Below the pieces are notes generated by a model. It was given only the letters and a program-made list of their open reading frames with translations, was not told the origin of the DNA and did not search any database. The translations under genes and the position numbers were made by a program. 64,000 bases of DNA from Pseudomonas fluorescens (GTDB lineage: Bacteria; Pseudomonadota; Gammaproteobacteria; Pseudomonadales; Pseudomonadaceae), in the NCBI RefSeq assembly GCF_902497875.1, contig NZ_CABVHY010000014.1, positions 1 to 64,000 on the forward strand. The letters run 5' to 3'. Of this stretch, positions 35,228 to 43,438 are shown piece by piece (position 1 is the stretch's first letter; each line of letters opens with the position of its first letter).

Positions 35228-37129
35228 ATGGCTCAAAACAAGTACCGTTCCGATATCGACGGGCTACGAGCAGTGGCGGTGATTGCAGTCTTCGTCAATC
35301 ACCTGAACAACAGCCTGTTGCCGGGTGGCTTCATTGGCGTCGATATCTTCTTCGTCATTTCCGGGTTCCTGATCACCTCACAGGTTTTTTCCGAGGTAAA
35401 ACGCAACGCCTTCTCGCTGAAAGGCTTTTATCAGCGGCGCATCAACCGCATTGTTCCCGCCCTGGTGGCGGTGCTCCTGGCCACTGTGATCGCCGGAGCC
35501 TTCATCCTTTCCCCGGCCGACCTGACGCGACTCAACGCCAGCGCACTGTTTTCATTGCTCGGCGTCTCGAACATCTACATCTGGATGAAGTACGGCAATT
35601 ACTTCGCCGGGGATGCCAGTGAAGCCCCCTTGTTGCATACCTGGTCGCTGGGCATTGAAGAACAGTTCTACGTAATCTGGCCGTTGTTCATCGTGCTGCT
35701 GTATCGCTGGGCGCCACGCTATATGTTGCCCGTACTGGTCGTGGGAGTGGTGGCCGCCATCGGCCTGTCAGAATACGCGACCGGGGTGTTTGCCACCGCC
35801 TCCTACTACCTGCTGCCCATGCGATTTTTCGAACTGATGCTGGGCGGGCTGCTGGGCATTTACCTGCACCAGCCACGCGTCATCGGCAAGCTGGCAGCCT
35901 ATGGTTATGCCTTGGTGGGCTCGCTGCTGATCGGGGTTGCGCTCTTTGCCTTGAGCGAAGGCGCGCCCTTTCCCGGAATCAATGCCCTGGTACCGTGCCT
36001 GGGGGCCGCCTTGCTGATCCTGGCCGGCAGTGGCGACGTTCGTTTACCTTTACTGACCAGCCGGCCGATGGTGTTTATCGGCTTGATCTCCTATTCGCTC
36101 TATCTGGTTCACTGGCCGCTGATTGCCTACCTGAACTATCTGGATATCCGCATCGATCTGCCGGTGGCGCTGCTGGTGGTGCTGGGCTCGGTAGTCATGG
36201 CCTGGTTGTCGTGGCGTTTTGTCGAAGTGCCCTTTCGCCGCTCCGGCGCGCCTTTGCGCTTTTCGCAGGTGTTTACCCGGCGCTTTGCCCTGCCGGCCCT
36301 GGCATTGGCCTTGTTGGCCGGGTTGAGCCAGCAGTGGGATGGGTTCCCGAAACGCTTCAGCCCGGAAGTTTCGACGCTTGAGGCGATGACCCTGAACAAA
36401 CCCAGTGAGGTTCGCAGCGGTTGCCATGTAGCCAATGCGCTGTACCGTACCGACCCCAATGCCGAATGCCGTCTGGGAGCAACGAAAGAGCGGCTCGACG
36501 GCATCATGATCGGCGATTCGTTTGCCAATCACTTTACCGGCATGGTGGACATCCTGGCCCGGCCCGATGGCATCACGCTCATGGATTACACCCTGGACTC
36601 CTGCCCACCGATTCTCGGTTATAGCTGGGGGATGCCAGCGGTGTATGCCGCCCATTGTGCGATACGCAACGAACGGGTGTTTAACCTGATCGAGCAGAAT
36701 AAATACCCTTATGTGGTATTGGCGGGGAGTTGGCCCAAGGATGAAGCGGCAGAAGGCATCGTCGAAGCGAGCCTCAAGCGCGTGGTGGAAAACAGCGGTC
36801 AGGTCATCGTTATCCTCAGCAATCATTACATTAAAGACGCAGCCACCTGCCCTATCCGCCGGTTAATGTTCGGTCGCGAGCGCGAGTGCTCGACCACCCA
36901 GATTGCCAATCCACTTTACTGGGCGCAATTGCGCGAGAAATTCCCGCAGGTGCGCTTCATCGATCCCAACCAGGTGATTTGCCCGGAAAAACTCTGCAGC
37001 CCGATCATCGAGGGCAATCTGTTGTACCTGGATAACGGGCACTTGAACGAGACGGGATCGCGCTTCATCGGCCGCACGCTATTGGATAAAGGCTACTCGT
37101 TGTTGCGCGATCCTGCGGCGAGATCCTGA
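35228..37129 (+). CDS. OafA-like O-acyltransferase with SGNH domain
   Basis: A 633-residue membrane acyltransferase. The N-terminal acyltransferase-3 domain (about residues 5-335) has YRSDIDGLRAVAV, GGFIGVDIFFVISGFLIT and HTWSLGIEEQFYVIWP, with ten predicted TM helices. The C-terminal periplasmic SGNH domain (about 380-630) has GDSFANHF (nucleophile Ser) and the catalytic DNGH near residue 604. These proteins O-acetylate LPS O-antigen, exopolysaccharide or peptidoglycan. I used ATG 35228 (MAQNKYRSDIDG); an ATG at 35198 would add ten residues. Proximity to the polysaccharide operon suggests a polysaccharide acceptor. Confidence 0.9.
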   Translation: MAQNKYRSDIDGLRAVAVIAVFVNHLNNSLLPGGFIGVDIFFVISGFLITSQVFSEVKRNAFSLKGFYQRRINRIVPALVAVLLATVIAGAFILSPADLTRLNASALFSLLGVSNIYIWMKYGNYFAGDASEAPLLHTWSLGIEEQFYVIWPLFIVLLYRWAPRYMLPVLVVGVVAAIGLSEYATGVFATASYYLLPMRFFELMLGGLLGIYLHQPRVIGKLAAYGYALVGSLLIGVALFALSEGAPFPGINALVPCLGAALLILAGSGDVRLPLLTSRPMVFIGLISYSLYLVHWPLIAYLNYLDIRIDLPVALLVVLGSVVMAWLSWRFVEVPFRRSGAPLRFSQVFTRRFALPALALALLAGLSQQWDGFPKRFSPEVSTLEAMTLNKPSEVRSGCHVANALYRTDPNAECRLGATKERLDGIMIGDSFANHFTGMVDILARPDGITLMDYTLDSCPPILGYSWGMPAVYAAHCAIRNERVFNLIEQNKYPYVVLAGSWPKDEAAEGIVEASLKRVVENSGQVIVILSNHYIKDAATCPIRRLMFGRERECSTTQIANPLYWAQLREKFPQVRFIDPNQVICPEKLCSPIIEGNLLYLDNGHLNETGSRFIGRTLLDKGYSLLRDPAARS

Positions 37130-37140
37130 CTCTGGGGTGC

Positions 37141-37485
37141 GAAGGCGGCCTGGTAGCCGGCCTGGCTCTTGAGGGTCGGTGTACATATCCATTTCTGCGG
37201 TAACGGCCACTTAGGGTTTCGCTTTTACAGCGACTCACTTTTTCAGACGCCAAAAAGTAAGCAAAAGGCTTCGCCCCGGCGTTCGGCACCTCGCTTAGGC
37301 TCGGTGTTCCCTCGCTCCGGTGTCCATCAGGGGGCGCCGCAATGCGGCGGAGTCAGCTGCGCTGACGGCGCTACGCGCCACCCCCCTGATGAACACCTCC
37401 ACTCGGCCTGCCGAAGGGGCGGGTAGATCAAGATCAAGATCAAGATCAAGATCAAAAGCCAAGCCAAGCCAAGCCAAGCCAAGCC
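37141..37485 (-). repeat. Structured dispersed element, copy B, with microsatellites
   Basis: Second copy of the element (core 37179-37429, read on the minus strand). Relative to copy A, the outer stem base pairs GGCGT/ACGCC become GGTGT/ACACC. The later hairpin becomes ACTTTTT-GGCGTCTG-AAAAAGT (37237-37258) and the last one CGCT-GTAAA-AGCG, all with pairing kept. Loop of the first inner hairpin is GTA instead of GAA. It begins 11 bases after the acyltransferase stop. Its upstream border carries two perfect microsatellites at 37426-37485. Confidence 0.8.
37426..37485. repeat. Two abutting microsatellites (GATCAA)5 and (AAGCC)6
   Basis: Five perfect GATCAA hexamers at 37426-37455 run directly into six perfect AAGCC pentamers at 37456-37485, with a seventh degenerate unit (AAGCG). 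Copies A and C of the adjacent element carry shorter, imperfect versions of the GATC repeat at the same border, so this tract is part of the element and prone to length change. Confidence 0.9.
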
Positions 37486-37559
37486 AAGCGAACGCGAACA
37501 AGCGAAGCAATAAGACGTCCCTGACACTGGTGGGCAACAAGCAAAGCCATGTTAGCGGG

Positions 37560-37790
37560 AAGGCTCAGGGCGTGAAGGCGGCCTGGCAGCCGGGGGTCCG
37601 GCAGGCACAGTTGGGCAAGCCGGCCACAGAGGGCGTAGCGGTAGTGCAGGCGGCCCCGCTTTGCTGCTCGGTAATCAGTCGGTCCTCCAGGTCGTATTGG
37701 TACTCCAGCGGCCACTGACCATCATCGACACTGACCAATTGCTGGGAAATGATGTCGAGAAGGTTCGAGAGGCTGGATAGGAGCTTTCTT
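37560..37790 (-). pseudogene. Degenerate RHS-repeat fragment
   Basis: On the minus strand a short frame reads VSVDDGQWPLEYQYDLEDRL and, after a frameshift near 37660, RLHYRYALCGRLAQLCLPD. These are recognisable RHS/YD repeats (YxYDxxxRL and LHYRYDxxGRL). There is no start, toxin tip or long frame. It is best read as a scrap of an rhs gene (polymorphic toxin or wall-associated protein) left next to the repeat element. Confidence 0.5.
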
Positions 37791-37839
37791 TAAATCAAAT
37801 GGAAAGATCAACAACGAAAGAGCTGTCGAACGCAAAACC

Positions 37840-38045
37840 TGTGGCGAGGGAGCTTGCTCCCGTCGGCCGGTCCGCGCTCGGGCGCAGCAAACGTAAATCA
37901 GTCAATTCGGTACATCTGAAAGAAACAGATTGCAGGGCTTTGGGATCGACTGCGCGACGTGGCTGAGCGACATTCGCGGCGTAGCCGAAGATCAAAAGAT
38001 CAAAAGATCAAAAGATCGCAGCCTGCGGCAGCTCCTACGCCGACC
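37840..38045. repeat. Partial REP sequences of two classes
   Basis: A degenerate half-unit of the GTGGCGAGGGAGCTTGCTCC class at 37840-37865 and, at 37989-38040, a single AAAAGATCGCAGCCTGCGGC arm preceded by three extra tandem GATCAAAA units. It ends 15 bases from the stop of the minus-strand sulfatase-fold gene. Confidence 0.75.
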
Positions 38046-38055
38046 GCGTATCCCC

Positions 38056-39753
38056 CTACCCTCCCGCCGCAAGGCCCGTCTGCGCCTGCTCCGGCGTGAC
38101 GATGTCCTTGAGGTCGATATGTTTCCAGGCCGGTTTCGCCCCCAGACGCGCATTGAAGCGGATGTTGAAGGTAAAGTCGTCCTCGGTCGGCTCGCTCAGT
38201 GACTTGCCATAGACCGGTTCGATTGCCGCCAGGTCGTAGCCCATCAACTGCAGCAAGGTGGGAAAGATGTTGTAGTGGCTGGAGCGATCTTTATTCCTCG
38301 CCAGCGCGCTCTTCCAGTCGAGGGTGTGCAGGTTGCTGCCCTGGATCACTACCAGCGGCACCAGGCCCTCCTCCTCCACCGGGTCACCGCCGCAATGGGT
38401 ATTGAGGCCCGGGTTGCCACGTTCGTGCAGGTCCTGGCCATGGTCGGAGGTGTAGATCAGCACCGCATTGCTCAGGTCCGCCTTGGCGAAGACTCGCGAG
38501 AAAAACTCGCCGACGGTCCACAGCAAGGTGTTCTTGTAGGCATTGCGGTACAGCATCCAGTCATCGGTCTGCCCGCTGAAGCCGTCACGCGAGCCGGTGT
38601 CGGCGACTTCGACATACTGCCCGCGTGACAACACCGGACGGTAGGCCATGAAATCATCCGGGTATTTGTCATGGACCGGGAAGTGCGCGCCGACCTTGTT
38701 GATGACCACCAACTGCGGCTGGCCGTCGTTGAGCAGCTCGATCAGTTTCTGCGCAGCCGCCATATCGCGGTCGCGCACGCTGGTCTGGTCGAACTGGACG
38801 AACTCGTCGATGTCCTTGCGTTCAAGCTCGGTCATCCGGTTCTGCAGGAAGCCGCCGGTACGCTGGGCATCGATGTACACCGTGCGCAGCCCTGCCTGCC
38901 TGGCGTACTGCCAGATCGACGGCAGGGTCGAGTTGATGCGCATGTAGTCACCGCGCGTACCACCGTAGCGCAACGTGACGTTGGTATCGGCGCTGCAGTT
39001 GGTGATGGACGCGGCATAGCCATAGTTGTAGATGTCCACTCCCGGACGGGGCTCCTTCAGGTTGCTGTGCACGCCGAAGGGAGCGTTGATATCCAGGTAA
39101 TTGCCGGAGATGCTTTCATCGATGATCAGCACGATATCGTGGCCGACAGCCTGCGACTGTCGCGTCAGGTTTACCGCCTCACGGGGGCCGACGGTGTCCC
39201 GCGCGGCCTCGTAGGCGAACAGGTTCAGGTACGCCAGCGGCGTGTACATGATCGGCAAGCCTCTGGCGCCCTCGCCCGCGCGCAGGAACAACACAACCGA
39301 AAGCAGCAGCACCCCGAACAGCGGTGCCGCCATCAGAACGTAACCGGGCAGCGCCAGGCGCCGACGCGGCTTGAGTCCGATGCCCAGCAGCAGCAACAGC
39401 CCGCTGGCCAGCGAGCCGAGAATGACCCAACGGTATTGATACGCCGCTTCCAGAATGAACCCGCCCGAATAGACCAGCGAGATGAAACTGTTATAGGTCA
39501 GGTAATCGGCGGTGACCTTGGTGAAGATGTCGAAAAATACCGCCGAGATGAAAAACGCCAGCGCGAACATATGACGCACCAATGTGTGGCGAATATTGGC
39601 GGTCAATAACAGGGCGAAGACCAAGGCGATGAACATTCCGGCAAACAACAGCACCGGCAAACCGAAGCCCATCGCCCCAATGCGTTCAAGGTAATAATCA
39701 TAGTTTTTCAGCAAGTACAGAACGATCAGCAGTTCCTTTAAATAACTCGCCAT
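38056..39753 (-). CDS. Sulfatase-fold membrane enzyme (phosphoethanolamine transferase-like)
   Basis: A 565-residue protein: five hydrophobic segments in the first ~185 residues, then a periplasmic alkaline-phosphatase/sulfatase domain. The nucleophile region reads VLIIDESISGNYLDI, where EptA-type enzymes have GETAR. Metal ligands further on look intact (GAHFPVHDKYP; YTSDHGQDLHERG; THCGG). The architecture is that of EptA/OpgE/CptA phosphoethanolamine or phosphoglycerol transferases acting on lipid A, glucans or polysaccharide. The DES motif makes Ser or Thr usage uncertain. Divergent from the exopolysaccharide operon across a 509-bp gap. Confidence 0.8.
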   Translation of the reverse strand: MASYLKELLIVLYLLKNYDYYLERIGAMGFGLPVLLFAGMFIALVFALLLTANIRHTLVRHMFALAFFISAVFFDIFTKVTADYLTYNSFISLVYSGGFILEAAYQYRWVILGSLASGLLLLLGIGLKPRRRLALPGYVLMAAPLFGVLLLSVVLFLRAGEGARGLPIMYTPLAYLNLFAYEAARDTVGPREAVNLTRQSQAVGHDIVLIIDESISGNYLDINAPFGVHSNLKEPRPGVDIYNYGYAASITNCSADTNVTLRYGGTRGDYMRINSTLPSIWQYARQAGLRTVYIDAQRTGGFLQNRMTELERKDIDEFVQFDQTSVRDRDMAAAQKLIELLNDGQPQLVVINKVGAHFPVHDKYPDDFMAYRPVLSRGQYVEVADTGSRDGFSGQTDDWMLYRNAYKNTLLWTVGEFFSRVFAKADLSNAVLIYTSDHGQDLHERGNPGLNTHCGGDPVEEEGLVPLVVIQGSNLHTLDWKSALARNKDRSSHYNIFPTLLQLMGYDLAAIEPVYGKSLSEPTEDDFTFNIRFNARLGAKPAWKHIDLKDIVTPEQAQTGLAAGG

Positions 39754-40176
39754 AAATCCCTCTTTTTGAATGGCGTTTCAGCTCCGCCGCCCAGTGTAAA
39801 CATCCGTTAATACACAGAAAGGGACGTAAAAGGGTAACTCCCGATCGTCCTTACCACCCCAAAATACCAAGTCAATTAATTGACGACTACGATTCGCCTC
39901 ACTCATCGACATCAGTAACTTCACTGAGACATTAGCAGCGCACCATCAAAGCGCAACCCGCTGTTTCATCCGTGAACGCGTCAAAAAAAAGGTGACTCAA
40001 ATCTGACACACCTTCATCGCTGAGAGCCAAGCAGATCAAGCCGTAGGACCGTTCGTCGCTTAGTTTGACAGGCTTTTTTAAAGTACAAATTCGTCCAAAG
40101 CCTTGGCCACAAAGCGTCTGATGGCAAAACGCCTAAAAAGCCACGAATTGCTAGGCACGAAGAACATGCCATTTCG

Positions 40177-40207
40177 TTGACACGTTTTTTCAAGGCTGGT
40201 CTATACC
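40177..40207 (+). promoter_or_regulatory. Candidate sigma-70 promoter of the polysaccharide operon
   Basis: A perfect -35 TTGACA at 40177-40182, then 17 bases and TCTATA (a TATACC lies 19 bases from the -35), about 56 bases before ugd. A second TTGACA is at 40065-40070 without a convincing -10. The rest of the 39754-40262 gap is AT-richer than the genes and shows no gene. Confidence 0.4.
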
Positions 40208-40262
40208 CACTTCATCAGTCTCATCCCAGTTACATCCACCGCACTTTGCGAGGCGCGCCAAT

Positions 40263-41615
40263 ATGGACGTGAGCGTATTCGGTACGGGCTACGTTGGCCT
40301 GATTCAAGCAGCCGCACTGGCAGACGTCGGTCACCGGGTTTTGTGTGTCGACGTCGATCTGAAGAAAATCAAGCAGTTGCAACAGGCTGTTCCACCGATT
40401 AGTGAACCTGGGCTTTCCGGGATGCTGGAAGACAACATCAAGGAAGGCCGGTTGCTCTTCAGTACCCAGGCCAGTGATGCCGTCGCCCACGCCGAATTGA
40501 TCTTCATCGCCGTCGGGACTCCGGCCGATGAAGACGGCTCGGCCGATCTCAGCCATGTGCTGACGGTTACCCGGGAAATCGCCCGCTGCATGGAAGCCGA
40601 TCGCACCCTGATCATCAAATCCACGGTTCCGGTGGGAACCGCTGACAAAGTCGCCGCCTGCGCCCTCGAAGAATTGCAGCTCAGAGGCAAGGGCCAGCTG
40701 AACGTACGGGTGGTCTCCAACCCCGAATTTCTCAAGGAAGGCAGCGCGCTCGCCGATTGCATGCGCCCTGACCGGATCATCGTCGGGACCAGTGACGAGG
40801 TCGCCCGCGGCCAGCTGGCCGAGCTCTACGCGCCATTCGGCCGCAACCGTGAAAAATTGATGTTCATGGATAACCGCAGCGCCGAGCTGACCAAGTACGC
40901 CGCCAACGCCATGCTGGCGACCCGCATCAGCTTCATGAACGAACTGGCCAACCTGACTGAACATCTGGGTGCCGACATCGAGGCGGTCCGTAGAGGCATT
41001 GGTTCGGACCCACGCATCGGTTATCACTTCATTTATCCCGGCTGCGGCTTTGGTGGTTCGTGCTTTCCCAAGGACCTGCGTGCCTTGCTGCATACCGCCG
41101 AGCAGAACGACATGCCGTTGCGCCTGCTGCGCAGCGTGTGCGATGTGAATGATACCCAGCGGCATATTCTCTTCGGCAAACTCCAGCCGTATTTCCCCCA
41201 GGGCCTGGCCGGCAAGTCGATTGCCATCTGGGGGCTGGCCTTCAAACCGAACACCGACGACATGCGTGAAGCCCCAAGCCGCTACCTGATGGAAGCGCTA
41301 TGGCACGCAGGCGCAACCGTTCGTGCATTCGATCCGGAAGCCATGGCCGAATGCCGGCGGATCTACGGTTACCGCAACGATTTGCAACTGTGCGCCACCC
41401 GTGACGACACCCTGGAAGATGCCGATGCGCTGGTGATCTGCACCGAGTGGAAAAACTTTCGGGTGGTCGACCTCGAACTGCTGGCCAGTAAATTGCGCTC
41501 GCGGGTGATCATCGACGGCCGCAACCTCTACAACCCGGAAACGCTTGCCGCCGCGGGGCTGCACTATCGTGGTATCGGCCTGCGCAACATTGCTCCAGAA
41601 GGAGCGAACGAATGA
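40263..41615 (+). CDS. UDP-glucose 6-dehydrogenase
   Basis: A 450-residue NAD-dependent oxidase of UDP-glucose to UDP-glucuronate. N-terminal Rossmann motif VFGTGYVGLIQAAALADVGH; catalytic Cys267 in CGFGGSCFPKD; conserved ILIKSTVP-type strand (LIIKSTVPVGTADK) and NPEFLKEGSA. The C-terminal UDP-binding domain has WGLAFKPNTDDMREAPS. First gene of the operon, providing the uronic acid precursor; its stop overlaps the epimerase start (ATGA). RBS GAGGCGCGCCAAT. It would usually be called ugd, but paralogues are common in Pseudomonas, so I leave the symbol empty. Confidence 0.95.
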   Translation: MDVSVFGTGYVGLIQAAALADVGHRVLCVDVDLKKIKQLQQAVPPISEPGLSGMLEDNIKEGRLLFSTQASDAVAHAELIFIAVGTPADEDGSADLSHVLTVTREIARCMEADRTLIIKSTVPVGTADKVAACALEELQLRGKGQLNVRVVSNPEFLKEGSALADCMRPDRIIVGTSDEVARGQLAELYAPFGRNREKLMFMDNRSAELTKYAANAMLATRISFMNELANLTEHLGADIEAVRRGIGSDPRIGYHFIYPGCGFGGSCFPKDLRALLHTAEQNDMPLRLLRSVCDVNDTQRHILFGKLQPYFPQGLAGKSIAIWGLAFKPNTDDMREAPSRYLMEALWHAGATVRAFDPEAMAECRRIYGYRNDLQLCATRDDTLEDADALVICTEWKNFRVVDLELLASKLRSRVIIDGRNLYNPETLAAAGLHYRGIGLRNIAPEGANE

Positions 41616-42694
41616 AAATCCTGGTGACCGGCGCCGCTGGTTTTATTGGAGCCCACTGCGTCCTGCGCTTGCTGCGTGACGGACACCAGGTGTTTGGGCT
41701 GGACAATTTCAACGACTACTACGACCCGGCTTTGAAGGAAGCCCGGGTGCGTTGGGTACAGGAACAAGCGGGCGACTTCCCGCTGTTTCGCCTGGACCTG
41801 GCCGACAACCAGGCCATCGCCGAACTGTTTGCCCGCGAACAACCGGAGGTGGTTATCCACCTCGCCGCTCAGGCCGGAGTGCGCTATTCGCTGGACAATC
41901 CGCGGGCCTATGTCGACAGCAACCTGAACGGGTTCTTGAATATCCTCGAAGGCTGCCGCCATCACCCGGTACAGCACCTGATTTACGCCTCGTCCAGTTC
42001 GGTCTACGGGGCCAATCAGCACACTCCCTATTCGGTGCAGGACGGCGTCAACCATCCGCTTTCGCTGTATGCCGCAACCAAGAAAGCCAATGAGCTGATG
42101 GCGCACAGCTACAGCCACCTGTTCGGCATCCCGTGCACCGGCCTGCGCTTCTTCACCGTATATGGCCCTTGGGGTCGCCCGGACATGTCGCCGATCCAGT
42201 TTGCCCAGGCGATCGTCTCGCGGCGCCCGCTGAAGCTGTTCAACCATGGCCAGCACCAGCGCGACTTCACCTACATCGACGACATCATCGAGAGCCTGAC
42301 CCGGCTGATCGAGCGTGCGCCGCAGGCCTCGTCGAACTGGGACCGTGAACATCCGGATCCGGCCACCAGTATGGCCCCATGGCAGCTCTACAACATCGGC
42401 GGCCAGCGTCCGGTCGAACTCAAGGATTACCTCGCCCTCCTGGAGAAACATCTGGGCATCAAGGCTGAGGTCGAGCTGCTGCCCCTGCAACCGGGCGACG
42501 TGCTCAACACCTGTGCCGATGTTTCGCAACTGGAGCGAGACACCGGTTTCCATCCCCGGATCGAACTGGACGAAGGGCTCGCGCGCTTCGTTTCCTGGTT
42601 CCGTGATTACTACCCAATGCCTGTAATTGAAGCGCCGCTCGACAGTGGGACTTCGTCACTGGCAGTTCCTGTGCAGCAGCGGAGAAGTCTATGA
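41612..42694 (+). CDS. UDP-glucuronate 4-epimerase-like SDR enzyme
   Basis: A 360-residue extended short-chain dehydrogenase. NAD motif GAAGFIGAH at 7-15, catalytic Ser cluster YASSSSVYG (126-133) and YxxxK as Y153AATK157. The features NFNDYYDPALK, KANELMAHSYSHL and FFTVYGPWGRPDMSP are typical of UDP-glucuronate 4-epimerases that make UDP-galacturonate, fitting its position directly after UDP-glucose dehydrogenase. The final ~25 residues are a divergent tail. ATGA overlaps on both sides indicate translational coupling. Confidence 0.88.
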   Translation: MKILVTGAAGFIGAHCVLRLLRDGHQVFGLDNFNDYYDPALKEARVRWVQEQAGDFPLFRLDLADNQAIAELFAREQPEVVIHLAAQAGVRYSLDNPRAYVDSNLNGFLNILEGCRHHPVQHLIYASSSSVYGANQHTPYSVQDGVNHPLSLYAATKKANELMAHSYSHLFGIPCTGLRFFTVYGPWGRPDMSPIQFAQAIVSRRPLKLFNHGQHQRDFTYIDDIIESLTRLIERAPQASSNWDREHPDPATSMAPWQLYNIGGQRPVELKDYLALLEKHLGIKAEVELLPLQPGDVLNTCADVSQLERDTGFHPRIELDEGLARFVSWFRDYYPMPVIEAPLDSGTSSLAVPVQQRRSL

Positions 42695-43437
42695 CCGGTC
42701 AGCAAAAAGATGTGCCGCTCGCGGAGTTAAGGCGAGACAAACGCATGGACCCCAATCATCGCATGCGCCTCGACGCTGCGATTCATATGCAGGGTCGGTG
42801 CTGGATCACTGGTCGTGACGGCGGTCGGCCGTGGACCCTGTCGCGGACCAATCGACTGCTGGCCGGCCTGGGTGCCCTGGTGCTGCTGGTACTGCTCTCG
42901 CCCCTGCTGCTGACACTGGCCTTGATCGTCAAGCTGACCAGCCCCGGCCCGGTGATGTTCGTGCAGAAGCGCACCGGTTATCGCGGACGTGTATTCGGTA
43001 TGTACAAGTTCCGCACCATGGTGGCCAACGCCGAAGAACTCAAAGAGTCGGTGCGCCACCTGAACAAACATGGTGCCGATGCCATCGACTTCAAAATCGA
43101 CCAGGACCCACGGGTCACCAGCATCGGTCGTTGGTTGCGACGCAGCAGCCTGGACGAGTTACCCAATCTGATCAATGTGATCACCGGCGACATGCGCCTG
43201 GTGGGTCCGCGTCCTACTTCATTCAATGCCTACCGCTACAAGGACAACCACTTGGCGCGGCTAAGCATCTACCCCGGCATGACTGGCCTCTGGCAGATCT
43301 CCGGGCGTAGCAATATCGACTTCGACCAACGTGTGGAACTGGACCTGAGTTACATCGCAGAACAGAGCCTCATGCTTGATTTGAAGATCCTGTTGAAAAC
43401 CCCCTTCAAAGTATTCAGCGGCCACGGAGCAAGTTGA
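42691..43437 (+). CDS. Undecaprenyl-phosphate sugar-1-phosphate transferase
   Basis: A 248-residue bacterial sugar transferase (WcaJ/WbaP catalytic-domain type) that starts the repeat unit on undecaprenyl phosphate. One hydrophobic re-entrant or TM segment (about 52-78, LLAGLGALVLLVLLSPLLL) precedes the catalytic domain: GPVMFVQKRTGYRGRVFGMY, KFRTM, DELPNLINVITGDM and LVGPRP, then PGMTGLWQISGR. It is the short monotopic form without the N-terminal four-TM domain. The first sugar cannot be read from sequence. Confidence 0.93.
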   Translation: MTGQQKDVPLAELRRDKRMDPNHRMRLDAAIHMQGRCWITGRDGGRPWTLSRTNRLLAGLGALVLLVLLSPLLLTLALIVKLTSPGPVMFVQKRTGYRGRVFGMYKFRTMVANAEELKESVRHLNKHGADAIDFKIDQDPRVTSIGRWLRRSSLDELPNLINVITGDMRLVGPRPTSFNAYRYKDNHLARLSIYPGMTGLWQISGRSNIDFDQRVELDLSYIAEQSLMLDLKILLKTPFKVFSGHGAS

Positions 43438-43438
43438 G

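Noticed and set aside
35688-36826. Minus-strand frames opposite the OafA-like acyltransferase.
   Set aside because: They are antisense shadows. All motifs of the acyltransferase and SGNH domains lie on the plus strand.
40141-40180. AGGCACG...ATGCC resembling a sigma-54 -24/-12 promoter before the EPS operon.
   Set aside because: The spacing between GG and GC is wrong for the required GG-N10-GC.
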